Shown one piece after another: positions 1 through 8,019 of a stretch of 64,000 nt of DNA. Where the stretch lies: assembly GCF_011762485.1 (NCBI RefSeq), contig NZ_JAAKGI010000003.1, positions 248,001-312,000 of the forward strand, given 5' to 3'. Made by a program: the position numbers and the translations under genes. Numbering within the stretch: position 1 is the first letter of the stretch; each line of letters opens with the position of its first letter. The stretch comes from Yeosuana marina. Its GTDB lineage: Bacteria > Bacteroidota > Bacteroidia > Flavobacteriales > Flavobacteriaceae. The notes beneath the pieces are model-generated. The model ran no database searches and was not told the DNA's origin. It saw only the letters and a list, made by a program, of their open reading frames with translations.

Positions 1-364
1 AGGAAGCGATATTTATCCGCATGTTCATTGGTCAACAAAATACGATATGGGCTCTACAAAAGTGCAATGGGGTTTAGAGTACACATGGGCAAATGTAGGC
101 GATGACGTCGGCATAACTCGAATGATAACTGGTAATACACCCATTACTGATTGTATGCCGGCAACTGCCTTTAAGCATTTACTAACGCCTTTACCTACCA
201 TGGATGGTTCAGGAAAAACTTTATCTAGCATGATTATTTGTAGATTGTACAGAGATGCCGATGCTGGTAGTGCTGATGATTTTGCACATGATGCCGGTTT
301 ATTTGAAATAGATTTCCATTACCAAATAGATAGTGATGGTAGTAGAACAGAATATACGAAATAA
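1..364 (+). CDS. C-terminal part of secreted stalk-type protein, paralogue of next gene (5' end outside window)
   Basis: The reading frame is already open at base 2 (reads GSDIYPHVHW...) and closes at 362-364, so this is the last ~120 residues of a gene that starts before the window. It aligns end to end with the C-terminus of the next gene: both carry GSDIYPHVHW, LEYTW-NVG, KTLSS and the closing FEIDFHYQIDSDGS. The module looks like a beta-rich domain. From memory, similar modules occur in phage and virion-like proteins, but I cannot confirm this here. Function is unknown. Only 7 bases separate its stop from the next gene's ATG, so the pair is probably co-transcribed and arose by tandem duplication. 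Confidence 0.8.
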   Translation, partial: GSDIYPHVHWSTKYDMGSTKVQWGLEYTWANVGDDVGITRMITGNTPITDCMPATAFKHLLTPLPTMDGSGKTLSSMIICRLYRDADAGSADDFAHDAGLFEIDFHYQIDSDGSRTEYTK

Positions 365-371
365 TATTATT

Positions 372-1562
372 ATGAAAACCTCAAATTTTCGAGTAATTAG
401 TTTACTCATGTTACTCAGCACCTTGTTTTCTTTGCAAGTAAATGCCCAAGTAGGGATTGGTACTACCAATCCAGATGATTCATCAATGTTAGATATTGAC
501 GTGTCCGCTTTAACAGGCACTAAAAAAGGGGTTTTAATCCCAAGAATGACGACAACAGAAAGAAACGCAATTGTATCACCAGCAAGTAGTTTGTTAGTGT
601 TTGATACCACTAGCAATAGTTATTGGTTCAATAATGGAGATGCAACGACACCAGTTTGGAAAGAGTTGGTCTCTGGTAGTTCAATTGTTGATGCCAATGG
701 TGACACCAAGATTGAAGTAGAAAAAACTTCAAATGAAGATAAAATACATTTTTCAACCGCAAATGCCGCTGGAGATGCCTCGATAGAACGAATGAATATA
801 GATAATACTGGTAAAATTCTTATGGGAACTGACCTTTCCGCTCAAGCCACAACCTTTTTTGAAATTGGTGCAGATGGTACTATAAAATTAGGAAATAAAG
901 GGTCTTCAACCCTCACAGGAGGAAATGATCTAGGCCCAGAATCGGATGTTACTACAGCTCAAAATTATACTAAGATAACAGCAGATGGTTCTTTAAGTTA
1001 TGTAGGAAATGCAACGCGATGGGATGATTTAAAAATTCCTATGAATGCAACAAACAGAGGGAGTAGTAATCAGCCAGAATGGTTAATGTGGAGAAACAAT
1101 AATGGTTCGCAAGGCGTTTGGTTATGGTCTTTTTCAGACGGTATTGAAGAAGAATTATATTTTGTAGTGCAAATGCCACATGGTTGGAAACAAGGATCCG
1201 ATATATATCCTCATGTGCATTGGACTACACAATCAGGTAAAGCTGGTAATGTCACGTGGGCATTAGAATATACATGGTCAAATGTAGGGGTTCCTTTTAC
1301 AGCACCTGTAATTATTTCTTCAAGTACAATTACTAAAGGAAATGCAACGGTTCCATATAATCACAACCTTACAAGTTTACCGGTTATTTCTGCCTTCGAC
1401 AAAACTTTATCAAGTATTCTTGTATGTAGGTTTTTCAGAAAAGGAAATGACGGAGGGGATACTATGTCGGGAGAGGTTCAAGTGTTTGAAATAGATTTTC
1501 ACTATCAAATAGATAGTGATGGCAGTAACCAAGAATTTGAAAAAACCCTTGATACTCCTTAA
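372..1562 (+). CDS. Secreted protein with GIGTTNP stalk module and C-terminal beta-rich domain, function unknown
   Basis: The ATG at 372 gives a clean signal peptide (MKTSNFRVISLLMLLSTLFSLQVNAQ) followed at once by the VGIGTTNPDDSSMLDID...KGVLIPRMTTTERNAI pattern. That pattern is common at the start of long secreted Bacteroidota proteins and resembles fibre or stalk head repeats. A start at 333 would add 13 residues that spoil the signal peptide and overlap the upstream gene. The middle is poorly conserved. The last ~180 residues (from about WDDLKIP) match the truncated upstream paralogue. There is no T9SS sorting domain and no lipobox. The role is not known; a surface-exposed fibre or adhesin-like protein is an inference only. 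Confidence 0.75.
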   Translation: MKTSNFRVISLLMLLSTLFSLQVNAQVGIGTTNPDDSSMLDIDVSALTGTKKGVLIPRMTTTERNAIVSPASSLLVFDTTSNSYWFNNGDATTPVWKELVSGSSIVDANGDTKIEVEKTSNEDKIHFSTANAAGDASIERMNIDNTGKILMGTDLSAQATTFFEIGADGTIKLGNKGSSTLTGGNDLGPESDVTTAQNYTKITADGSLSYVGNATRWDDLKIPMNATNRGSSNQPEWLMWRNNNGSQGVWLWSFSDGIEEELYFVVQMPHGWKQGSDIYPHVHWTTQSGKAGNVTWALEYTWSNVGVPFTAPVIISSSTITKGNATVPYNHNLTSLPVISAFDKTLSSILVCRFFRKGNDGGDTMSGEVQVFEIDFHYQIDSDGSNQEFEKTLDTP

Positions 1563-1578
1563 TACATTAAAAATAGTA

Positions 1579-1677
1579 CTAATTCCACACATATCCTAAA
1601 ACAAGTGATACCTTATCTAATTTGTTTTTTTTGAGGTTTACAGTTAGATAATTCCAAGCCCCCAAAGTCACTTTTTC
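1579..1677 (-). pseudogene. 3' remnant (32 codons) of a probable outer-membrane beta-barrel gene
   Basis: Read on the minus strand this stretch encodes EKVTLGAWNYLTVNLKKNKL and then DKVSLVLGYVWN before a TAG at 1579-1581. The alternating hydrophobic pattern and aromatic C-terminus look like the last two strands of an outer-membrane barrel. A TAA lies directly upstream in frame (1678-1680) and no start is present, so this is a decayed gene end rather than a working gene. I cannot name the parent family. Confidence 0.4.
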
Positions 1678-1715
1678 TTAAATAGCAAATTAAATTGTGT
1701 GTGGAATTTATAAAG

Positions 1716-1748
1716 AGGCTATCTGTAAAGTAGATAGCCTTTTTTTTT
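1716..1748 (+). terminator. Rho-independent terminator
   Basis: A 9-bp perfect stem (AGGCTATCT / AGATAGCCT) with a 7-base loop is followed by eight T residues. It closes the transcript of the secreted paralogue pair, about 150 bases after the last stop codon. Confidence 0.85.
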
Positions 1749-1815
1749 ATGAGTGCCTTCCTAAATAAATTGTTAATCTTACATTAAAAAATAGGTATTT
1801 ATATTGTTAACTTTT

Positions 1816-1823
1816 TAACTTTG
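1816..1823 (+). promoter_or_regulatory. Bacteroidota -7 box (TAACTTTG)
   Basis: TAACTTTG fits the TAnnTTTG consensus of the Bacteroidota primary sigma factor. No good -33 TTTG is seen at the usual 19-21 bp spacing. It lies 13 bases before the ATG at 1837, so the transcript would have a very short leader. Confidence 0.4.
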
Positions 1824-1836
1824 GTAAAAATTGCCT

Positions 1837-3072
1837 ATGTCTCGTTTTTTTGTGGCGCTTATTATAGCTTCATTATTGTTCTGTTTAGTAGAGTTTTATG
1901 CGTTTCAAGCATTAAGAACCATTACTAAAAACAGGTATATAAAGCTAGTATGGATTCTTGTTGCCGTAGCTATTTATCTCAATTTATTTTATACCCTTTA
2001 TTCTACGCCTCGAAGTGCAGGGCAAACATTACGGTTTCAAATGGCAACAGGTTTGTTATTAACCCTGCTCATTCCTAAACTATTTATTGTATTAGTTATG
2101 TTTGGAGAAGATGTGGTAAGAGGTGTTTACAAACTCATATCGTATGTGTCTCCTGGAAAAACTCAAGCTATACCTAGCAGACGTCTATTTGTTTCTAAAT
2201 TGGCTTTAGGTCTTGCTGCGATTCCGCTTGCATCCTTTATTTATGGCATTATTCAAGGGCGCTACAATTATAAAGTTTTAAAATATCAATTGTCTTTTGA
2301 AGATTTACCCGATGCTTTTGATGGGTTTACGATAACGCAAATCTCCGATATTCATTCAGGCAGTTTCACCAACAAGGAAAAAATTCAATATGGCATAGAT
2401 TTAATTAAAGAACAACAATCAGATTTATTATTATTTACAGGTGATATCGTTAATAATAAAGCTGATGAAATGGATAATTGGATAGACGTTTTTAATGATT
2501 TTGAAGCACCTTACGGCAAGTTTTCTACATTAGGAAACCATGATTATGGTGATTATGTTCAATGGAACTCAGATGAAGATAAAGCAAAAAACTTTCAAGC
2601 CGTTAAAGATATTCACCCTAAAATAGGATTTGATTTATTACTGAATGAAAATAGATATATTGAAAAAGACGGACAACGAATTGCACTAATAGGCGTTGAA
2701 AATTGGGGGAAAGGCTTTAATCAAGCTGGAGATTTACAAAAAGCATCTGAAGGACTCAATAAGGATGATTTTAAAATTTTAATGTCTCACGATCCGTCGC
2801 ATTGGGAATATAAAGTAAAGCATGATGATTTTAATTATCACTTAACTCTAAGTGGTCATACGCACGGATTGCAAATGGGAATAGAGATTCCAGGGTTTTT
2901 TAGATGGAGCCCCTCTCAATATGTATATAAGCAGTGGGCAGGTTTGTATACTGAATTTGGTAGATTTATAAATGTTAACAGAGGCTTTGGATATCATGCA
3001 TTTCCGGGACGTGTGGGTATATGGCCAGAGATAACAGTTATAGAACTTAAAAAAGGAACAAGTACTGCTTAA
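1837..3072 (+). CDS. Membrane-anchored metallophosphoesterase (calcineurin-like, YkuE/YaeI type)
   Basis: A 411-residue protein with about four hydrophobic helices in the first ~145 residues and a calcineurin-like phosphoesterase domain after them. The metal-binding motifs are complete and in order: SDIHSG (D171, H173), GDIVN (D203), GNHDYG (N234-H235-D236), SHDPSHW, and GHTHG (H341, H343). The family uses two metal ions to hydrolyse phosphomonoesters or diesters; membrane members include lipid-type phosphoesterases, but the substrate is not shown by sequence. The ATG at 1837 is preferred over the TTG at 1831. It is monocistronic, with a terminator before it and its own -7 box. Confidence 0.85.
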   Translation: MSRFFVALIIASLLFCLVEFYAFQALRTITKNRYIKLVWILVAVAIYLNLFYTLYSTPRSAGQTLRFQMATGLLLTLLIPKLFIVLVMFGEDVVRGVYKLISYVSPGKTQAIPSRRLFVSKLALGLAAIPLASFIYGIIQGRYNYKVLKYQLSFEDLPDAFDGFTITQISDIHSGSFTNKEKIQYGIDLIKEQQSDLLLFTGDIVNNKADEMDNWIDVFNDFEAPYGKFSTLGNHDYGDYVQWNSDEDKAKNFQAVKDIHPKIGFDLLLNENRYIEKDGQRIALIGVENWGKGFNQAGDLQKASEGLNKDDFKILMSHDPSHWEYKVKHDDFNYHLTLSGHTHGLQMGIEIPGFFRWSPSQYVYKQWAGLYTEFGRFINVNRGFGYHAFPGRVGIWPEITVIELKKGTSTA

Positions 3073-3179
3073 TTGTGAGTATGTGTTGGAAATATATAGA
3101 AATTATGTATTTTTATAGTTATAGATTTGATAAATGCATTATAAAATAGTGTGATTATTCATAATATTAAAAAAATACG

Positions 3180-3187
3180 TAGGTTTG
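3180..3187 (+). promoter_or_regulatory. Bacteroidota -7 box (TAGGTTTG)
   Basis: TAGGTTTG matches TAnnTTTG and sits 32 bases before the ATG at 3220. No -33 element is evident at the proper spacing, so this is a weak call. Confidence 0.35.
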
Positions 3188-3219
3188 TATAAGTACATTT
3201 GACTAATAAACAATTACAT

Positions 3220-3516
3220 ATGTCAAAATTTGGGGAACTAATAGATATAGACATTCCAGTGTTGTTAGATTTTTTTACCGAATGGAATGAGCAATCTACG
3301 GCAATGCATCCGGTTTTAAGAGATGTGGCGGCAGCACTTGGCGACAAGGCTAAAGTGATAAAGATTGATGTAGAAAAGAACCAAGAATTAGCTGAAGCAC
3401 TACGAGTAAAAGGCTTGCCAACATTAATTATTTACAAAAATGGTGAAATGAAATGGCGACAAAGTGGAGAGCAAGATGCTAATACCCTGATAGGTATTAT
3501 TAAACAATATCTTTAA
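3220..3516 (+). CDS. Thioredoxin-fold protein lacking the CxxC active site
   Basis: This 98-residue protein aligns along its length with thioredoxin: VLLDFFTEW for the strand before the active site, HPVLRDVA for the following helix, VIKIDVEKNQELAEALRVKGLPTLIIYKNGE with the cis-proline (P67), and a C-terminal helix. Where thioredoxin has CGPC this protein has N23-E24-Q25-S26, and the whole protein has no cysteine. It therefore cannot act as a dithiol-disulfide oxidoreductase. A chaperone, scaffold or peptide-binding role is an inference. The ATG at 3220 is preferred over the TTG at 3199 because it matches the family N-terminus. It is convergent with the deacetylase gene, and the two stop codons overlap. 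Confidence 0.85.
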   Translation: MSKFGELIDIDIPVLLDFFTEWNEQSTAMHPVLRDVAAALGDKAKVIKIDVEKNQELAEALRVKGLPTLIIYKNGEMKWRQSGEQDANTLIGIIKQYL

Positions 3517-4169
3517 TTGTATTTAAGAGATTTAAAAGAATAACCTAAATTACTGTAGTACTCTAATACTTTAGGTAGTGCAAACATCATATTTTTTGAA
3601 GCTTTGATGCTATCGTGAAACACGACTATACTTCCATTAACCGCATTGTTTTTGACGTTTTCAAAGCAGGTCTCTTCAGGAATATCTTTGTCCCAATCAA
3701 ACGAAATAACATCCCACATAATTATTTTATAACCTGAAGCTATTAATTCTTTTGCTTGTTTAGATTTTATTTGCCCGTAAGGTGGACGGAATAAATGACC
3801 CTGTTGCTGAGTTTGTGTTGAGGTATAAGAGTTGATTAATACCTGAGTCCTATCAACCTCTTTACAATAATTTGCCGTATTTGTTTTCCAACCTTTCGCA
3901 TGGTTGTAGGTGTGATTTCCTATAGCATGGCCTTGTTTAAGTATCTGCTGAAAGATGTCGGGATGTTTTTCAATATTATTGCCAATACAAAAAAAGGTAG
4001 CTTTTGCTTTATATGTTTTTAAAATATTTAAGGTCCATTCTGTAATGTCCGGAGTTGGGCCATCATCAAATGTTAAATAAATCACTTTTTCATTAGTAGC
4101 CACATCCCAAATATAGTTTGGGAACGTTTTTTTAACCACCCATGGGGTTTTTACAGGCACTAACGTCAT
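3513..4169 (-). CDS. Polysaccharide deacetylase family protein (NodB domain)
   Basis: The 218-residue protein holds the five NodB homology motifs: TFDDGP (D35, D36), GNHTYNH (H86, H90), RPPYGQ, SFDWDKD and VVFHDS. These enzymes remove N- or O-acetyl groups from cell-wall or exported polysaccharides with a divalent metal held by Asp-His-His. The ATG at 4169 (MTLVPVKTPW) is chosen because an upstream extension would have to begin with TTG at 4202. No signal peptide is visible, so it is either cytoplasmic or exported in an unrecognised way. It follows the large DUF2723 gene after a short gap and is probably co-transcribed with it. Confidence 0.85.
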   Translation of the reverse strand: MTLVPVKTPWVVKKTFPNYIWDVATNEKVIYLTFDDGPTPDITEWTLNILKTYKAKATFFCIGNNIEKHPDIFQQILKQGHAIGNHTYNHAKGWKTNTANYCKEVDRTQVLINSYTSTQTQQQGHLFRPPYGQIKSKQAKELIASGYKIIMWDVISFDWDKDIPEETCFENVKNNAVNGSIVVFHDSIKASKNMMFALPKVLEYYSNLGYSFKSLKYN

Positions 4170-4207
4170 ATGTGTTTTATTCGATATGCTTTTTTTAAGC
4201 AAATATG

Positions 4208-7200
4208 TTATTGCCCGTTATCAGGCATTATACTGGTATCGGGCATAATGCTATTGGTATCTGTTGGGATGTCACTATCAGGTTTTACTTCATCTTCTCC
4301 ACTATCATAAAAGTGTTTAAACAGTCTTAAATAATTATTAAATACCTCACTTTCTGATCTGGCAAAATCTGTATCGTATTGAATCAAAACATCAACCAAG
4401 CTTTTATAACGTTGTATGTCAGTATAAATATCTTCAAACAAACGCTCTTGATTTTCTTTTGTCAAGCCACTATAATAGGTTAAATTTTCTTGATATTTTT
4501 TAGCAACCTCTTTGTACAAGTTCTCAGCTTTTTCTTTGGCACCAACCTCATAATAGCCGCTTATAAAAGGTTCTAATAGTGTATAATATCCAAAATAATC
4601 AACAGGCATGTTTTTCATGGCGATGTCAGCAACATTTTCAGCTTTATCAAACTTCTTTTCATTGATTAATTGTTCCATCAAGCGTGCTAAATTTCCTCTG
4701 TAAGAAATAGAGTTTTTACGTGTTTCTGTATCGTGATAAATATCTTTTCCACTATTTCCCCAATCCCAATGAATCACTTTGTCATACATTAAGTCGGAGT
4801 CTACACGTCCCATATCAAAAGGATTGGCTTTGTCAACAGGAGTTTTTATAGGGACTAATTTATAGCACATACCATCTAACTGCAAGTAGTCTTTCATCCA
4901 AAGATAATCATCATCTCCAAAGCTACCACCCGTAAAATATATAGGTCGTTTCCAGTCGTTATTGGCAACAAGATCGAGCATAAGTAATCTGTTTTTATAA
5001 AGGGCACCATCTTTAATCTTTATAATGATATCAGGAACAATTTTGTCGGCATCCTTGGGTTTTACAATCCCATATTTTAAGGCATTTTCCTTATTTACAG
5101 GTAGTCGTAAATACTCGGTAGGCAAATAGTTGGCATTTAAATCTTGACTTCTTATGCCACTAATATCAACACCTTGTTGCTGTAGCACATATTTATATTT
5201 TGTTCTAGGGTTATCACTTGCGATAAAATCTAATACTTGCTTAATATCTAATGTGTCATTGATAACTTTTTCTTTCATGACATAATCATTAGTTCCGTAT
5301 TTATATTTGTCATGTGTTAATTGTGATGGAATAGGATCACTATCATAAGCTTTTCGTTTCATTTGATCGATATACCAATCTGTTTGAAATAAACTCGTAT
5401 TAACCACTCTTACATCGGTTCTGTAATGTTCAATTTCTTGTTCATACCAAAGCGCAAACGTATCATTATCTCCAATAGAAAACAAAATAGCATCTTTACC
5501 ACAAGAATCTAAGTACATTTTAGCCATTGATTTGGTAGTGTATTTATCAGATCTATCATGATCATCCCAGTTATTGGCAGCTAAAATTCCAGGAACTAGA
5601 GCTAAGCAAATAACAGTTATTCCAGGCGCTAAAAATTTTGAGGATGTGTATTTTTTTAAACCATCAAAAATAGCATATACACCAAAGCCTATCCAAAGTG
5701 CAAATACATAAAATGATCCTACAACAGAGTAATCTCTTTCCCTAGGTTCAAAAGGGCGTACATTGGTGTAAAATTGTATGGCAACTCCTGTAAACAGGAA
5801 AAATACCAGCATCGTCCAAAATAATTTTTTGTCTTTGTTAAAGAGGAAGAATAATCCAATTAAACCAAGAATAAGAGGTAAAAAGTAGTAGGTGTTTCTC
5901 CCTTTATTATTTTTTACATCACTCGGCAAATTGTCTTGAGATAGCCCTAAATGCCATTCGTCAATAGGTTTTATACCACTAATCCAATTACCATGATTGT
6001 CATATCTACCTTGAATATCATCTTGTTTTCCTACAAAATTCCACATAAAATAACGCCAATACATATAACCTAACTGAAACTCTAGCATATAGGCAATATT
6101 ACTTGCTAGCGAAGGTTTTTCAACGTCAATAAAGCTTTTGTAGCGTTTTAAGAAATTGTTATAATCGTCATAATCTACATTGCCTTTGGCGACTTCATTT
6201 TTAAATTTTGAAACGGAATTACGAAGGTCGTTATCCATTTGATAATCAGGCTTTAGTTTAAAATCTAAAAATCCTGAAAACATCATATAATTTGCCGCAT
6301 GCTCTGCGCTCCACATTCTCGGAAGAATAGCTGCATGCTTATGGTTGTAATTTTGTTTGGCATCTTTATAATCGTTTACAATAACATATTTACCTTTCTG
6401 TTCGTCTTTTTCATATTTTGGTTTATCATCAACATATGGGTTCTCATCGTCAAGATAAGCGTATTGGTCTGTAAATAAGGGGCCATAAAACAAATGGGTT
6501 TCAGGGTACTGTTCTAAATTATAGTAAGCCAATAATTCTCTGGCACTAGATGGGTTGTTTTCATTAATAACCACGTTAGCATTAGAACGAATTGGTAAAA
6601 GTAACCAGGATGAAAACCCTATAATGATAAAAGTTATACAAAGAATCCCTGTGTTGAGGTGTATATAATTTTTTTTGCGAGTATAGCGTAATCCATAATA
6701 AATAACTGCTACTAAAAGGAATCCAGCTATGATGGATCCAGAGTTAAAAGGAAGTCCTATGGAGTTGACAAAAAAGATTTCAAAGTCACTAAAAAATCTA
6801 AGTATATTAGGAGCTAATAGTTTAAAAACAAACAATAGAACAGCTACAGATACCAAATTAGCTATAATAAAATTTTTAACCGTAACAGTTTTATAATTTT
6901 TAAAAAAGTAAATAAGCCCAATGGATGGAATGGTTAATAATCCCATAAAATGAACCCCAAAGGATAACCCAATGATAAAAGAAATTAAAATAAGCCAACG
7001 GTTTCCTCGTGGCTTATCCATGTCTTGTTCCCAGCGTAAAGCAGACCAAAAGAGTATAGCCATAATTAAGGTGGCCATAGCATATACTTCGGCTTCAGCA
7101 GCGTTAAACCAAAAGGAATCGGTAAACGTAAAAGCTAAACTACCAACCAAACCACTACCAAGAATAGCGATGGCTTTTCGTGTATTGATATCTTTTTTAT

Positions 7201-7525
7201 GAAGAAGGAGTTTCTTTAATAGTAAGGTAATAGTCCAAAACATAAACATGATTGTAAAAGCACTAGCCAGAGCACTCCCCAAATTCATCATATACGCTAT
7301 ATTTGAGGGTTTAAACGCAAACATAGAGAAAAAAGCTCCGAACATTTGAAATAACGGTGCTCCAGGAGGGTGGCCAACCTGAAGTTTTGAAGAGGTTGCA
7401 ATAAATTCTCCGCAGTCCCAGAAACTTACAGTAGGTTCAACAGTTGAACCATATACAATAAAAGCTATTAAAAAAGTAAACCACCCAATTAAGGTGTTCC
7501 ATTTTTTAAAGTTGAAATTTGTCAT
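4208..7525 (-). CDS. DUF2723 membrane protein, GT117-like putative O-glycosyltransferase
   Basis: A 1105-residue membrane protein. The N-terminal DUF2723 region shows SFWDCGEFIATSS and GHPPGAPLFQMFG, the family signature with acidic residues in the first periplasmic loop, as in GT-C glycosyltransferases. About a dozen hydrophobic segments lie in residues 10-620, followed by a soluble C-terminal part (about 650-1080) with helical, TPR-like stretches and a low-complexity tail (DSDIPTDTNS). The family is placed with GT117/TMEM260-type protein O-mannosyltransferases. In Bacteroidota a role in O-glycosylation of exported proteins is plausible but is an inference. The ATG at 7523-7525 is well placed. 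The deacetylase gene follows directly. Confidence 0.85.
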   Translation of the reverse strand: MTNFNFKKWNTLIGWFTFLIAFIVYGSTVEPTVSFWDCGEFIATSSKLQVGHPPGAPLFQMFGAFFSMFAFKPSNIAYMMNLGSALASAFTIMFMFWTITLLLKKLLLHKKDINTRKAIAILGSGLVGSLAFTFTDSFWFNAAEAEVYAMATLIMAILFWSALRWEQDMDKPRGNRWLILISFIIGLSFGVHFMGLLTIPSIGLIYFFKNYKTVTVKNFIIANLVSVAVLLFVFKLLAPNILRFFSDFEIFFVNSIGLPFNSGSIIAGFLLVAVIYYGLRYTRKKNYIHLNTGILCITFIIIGFSSWLLLPIRSNANVVINENNPSSARELLAYYNLEQYPETHLFYGPLFTDQYAYLDDENPYVDDKPKYEKDEQKGKYVIVNDYKDAKQNYNHKHAAILPRMWSAEHAANYMMFSGFLDFKLKPDYQMDNDLRNSVSKFKNEVAKGNVDYDDYNNFLKRYKSFIDVEKPSLASNIAYMLEFQLGYMYWRYFMWNFVGKQDDIQGRYDNHGNWISGIKPIDEWHLGLSQDNLPSDVKNNKGRNTYYFLPLILGLIGLFFLFNKDKKLFWTMLVFFLFTGVAIQFYTNVRPFEPRERDYSVVGSFYVFALWIGFGVYAIFDGLKKYTSSKFLAPGITVICLALVPGILAANNWDDHDRSDKYTTKSMAKMYLDSCGKDAILFSIGDNDTFALWYEQEIEHYRTDVRVVNTSLFQTDWYIDQMKRKAYDSDPIPSQLTHDKYKYGTNDYVMKEKVINDTLDIKQVLDFIASDNPRTKYKYVLQQQGVDISGIRSQDLNANYLPTEYLRLPVNKENALKYGIVKPKDADKIVPDIIIKIKDGALYKNRLLMLDLVANNDWKRPIYFTGGSFGDDDYLWMKDYLQLDGMCYKLVPIKTPVDKANPFDMGRVDSDLMYDKVIHWDWGNSGKDIYHDTETRKNSISYRGNLARLMEQLINEKKFDKAENVADIAMKNMPVDYFGYYTLLEPFISGYYEVGAKEKAENLYKEVAKKYQENLTYYSGLTKENQERLFEDIYTDIQRYKSLVDVLIQYDTDFARSESEVFNNYLRLFKHFYDSGEDEVKPDSDIPTDTNSIMPDTSIMPDNGQ

Positions 7526-7570
7526 TTGTTGTCAGGTTTATTTACAATGGCGAATTTAATAATAAATATG

Positions 7571-7648
7571 AAATGAGTTGTTAGTATTTAGTTTGTGTTA
7601 ACATAATTGGTTCATAATAATGGCTTATAGGCTAAAAACAACTCATTT
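7571..7648. repeat. 12-bp perfect inverted repeat with 54-bp spacer
   Basis: AAATGAGTTGTT (7571-7582) is the exact reverse complement of AACAACTCATTT (7637-7648). There is no T tract and no open frame between the arms. It could be a cruciform, a long-loop RNA stem or the ends of a decayed small element. Confidence 0.4.
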
Positions 7649-7717
7649 TGAGTAACAATTAACCTAAGAATATTAAAAGAAAACGGAAAGTATCTTATAT
7701 TATTTTTAAAAAAATAC

Positions 7718-7747
7718 TTGTGCAAATAAAACTTTGTGCTAAATTTG
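7718..7747 (+). promoter_or_regulatory. Promoter of tRNA-Gln (TTG - N19 - TAAATTTG)
   Basis: TTG at 7718-7720 and TAAATTTG at 7740-7747 are separated by exactly 19 bp, the best Bacteroidota -33/-7 promoter in the window. The -7 box ends 17 bases before the mature 5' end of the tRNA. Confidence 0.8.
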
Positions 7748-7764
7748 CACCCTCAATTACACAT

Positions 7765-7837
7765 TGGCCTATGGTGTAACTGGCAACACGTCTGGTTTTG
7801 GTCCAGAAGAGTCTAGGTTCGAGCCCTAGTAGGCCAA
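7765..7837 (+). tRNA. tRNA-Gln (anticodon TTG)
   Basis: A 73-nt cloverleaf: the acceptor stem TGGCCTA pairs with TAGGCCA, discriminator A at 7837, the anticodon stem TCTGG pairs with CCAGA, and the loop TTTTGGT holds the anticodon TTG. The T arm is CTAGG-TTCGAGC-CCTAG. CCA is not encoded. A strong promoter lies directly upstream and a hairpin with a T tract directly downstream, so it is a single-gene transcript. Confidence 0.95.
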
Positions 7838-7846
7838 CATAATTGC

Positions 7847-7884
7847 AAATCCTAATCATTAATTTGGTTGGGATTTTTTCTTTT
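7847..7884 (+). terminator. Terminator of tRNA-Gln
   Basis: AAATCCTAATC (7847-7857) pairs with GGTTGGGATTT (7866-7876), including three G-U pairs, and is followed by a T-rich tract. It begins 9 bases after the tRNA. Confidence 0.75.
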
Positions 7885-7958
7885 GTATTAAAATAGAATT
7901 AGGTTGATAATTTTATGCCGATGGCAGTTAAAAGAAATCCTAGTGAGTCAATAGGTAC

Positions 7959-7991
7959 AAAACCCCTAGCCAATAATTGGTTAGGGGTTTT
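7959..7991 (-). terminator. Terminator of the UspA gene (bidirectional)
   Basis: AAAACCCCTAGCCAAT pairs with ATTGGTTAGGGGTTTT with one G-U pair. T runs are present on both strands (TTTTATTTT on plus, TTTTGTA on minus). It lies 28 bases after the stop of the minus-strand usp gene and could also back up tRNA termination. Confidence 0.8.
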
Positions 7992-8019
7992 ATTTTATAA
8001 AAAGTAATACGAATATGTA

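Noticed and set aside
7847..7884. Hairpin after tRNA-Gln as a small RNA or riboswitch
   Set aside because: Its G-U-rich stem with T tract directly after the tRNA is explained as a terminator, and no regulated gene follows.
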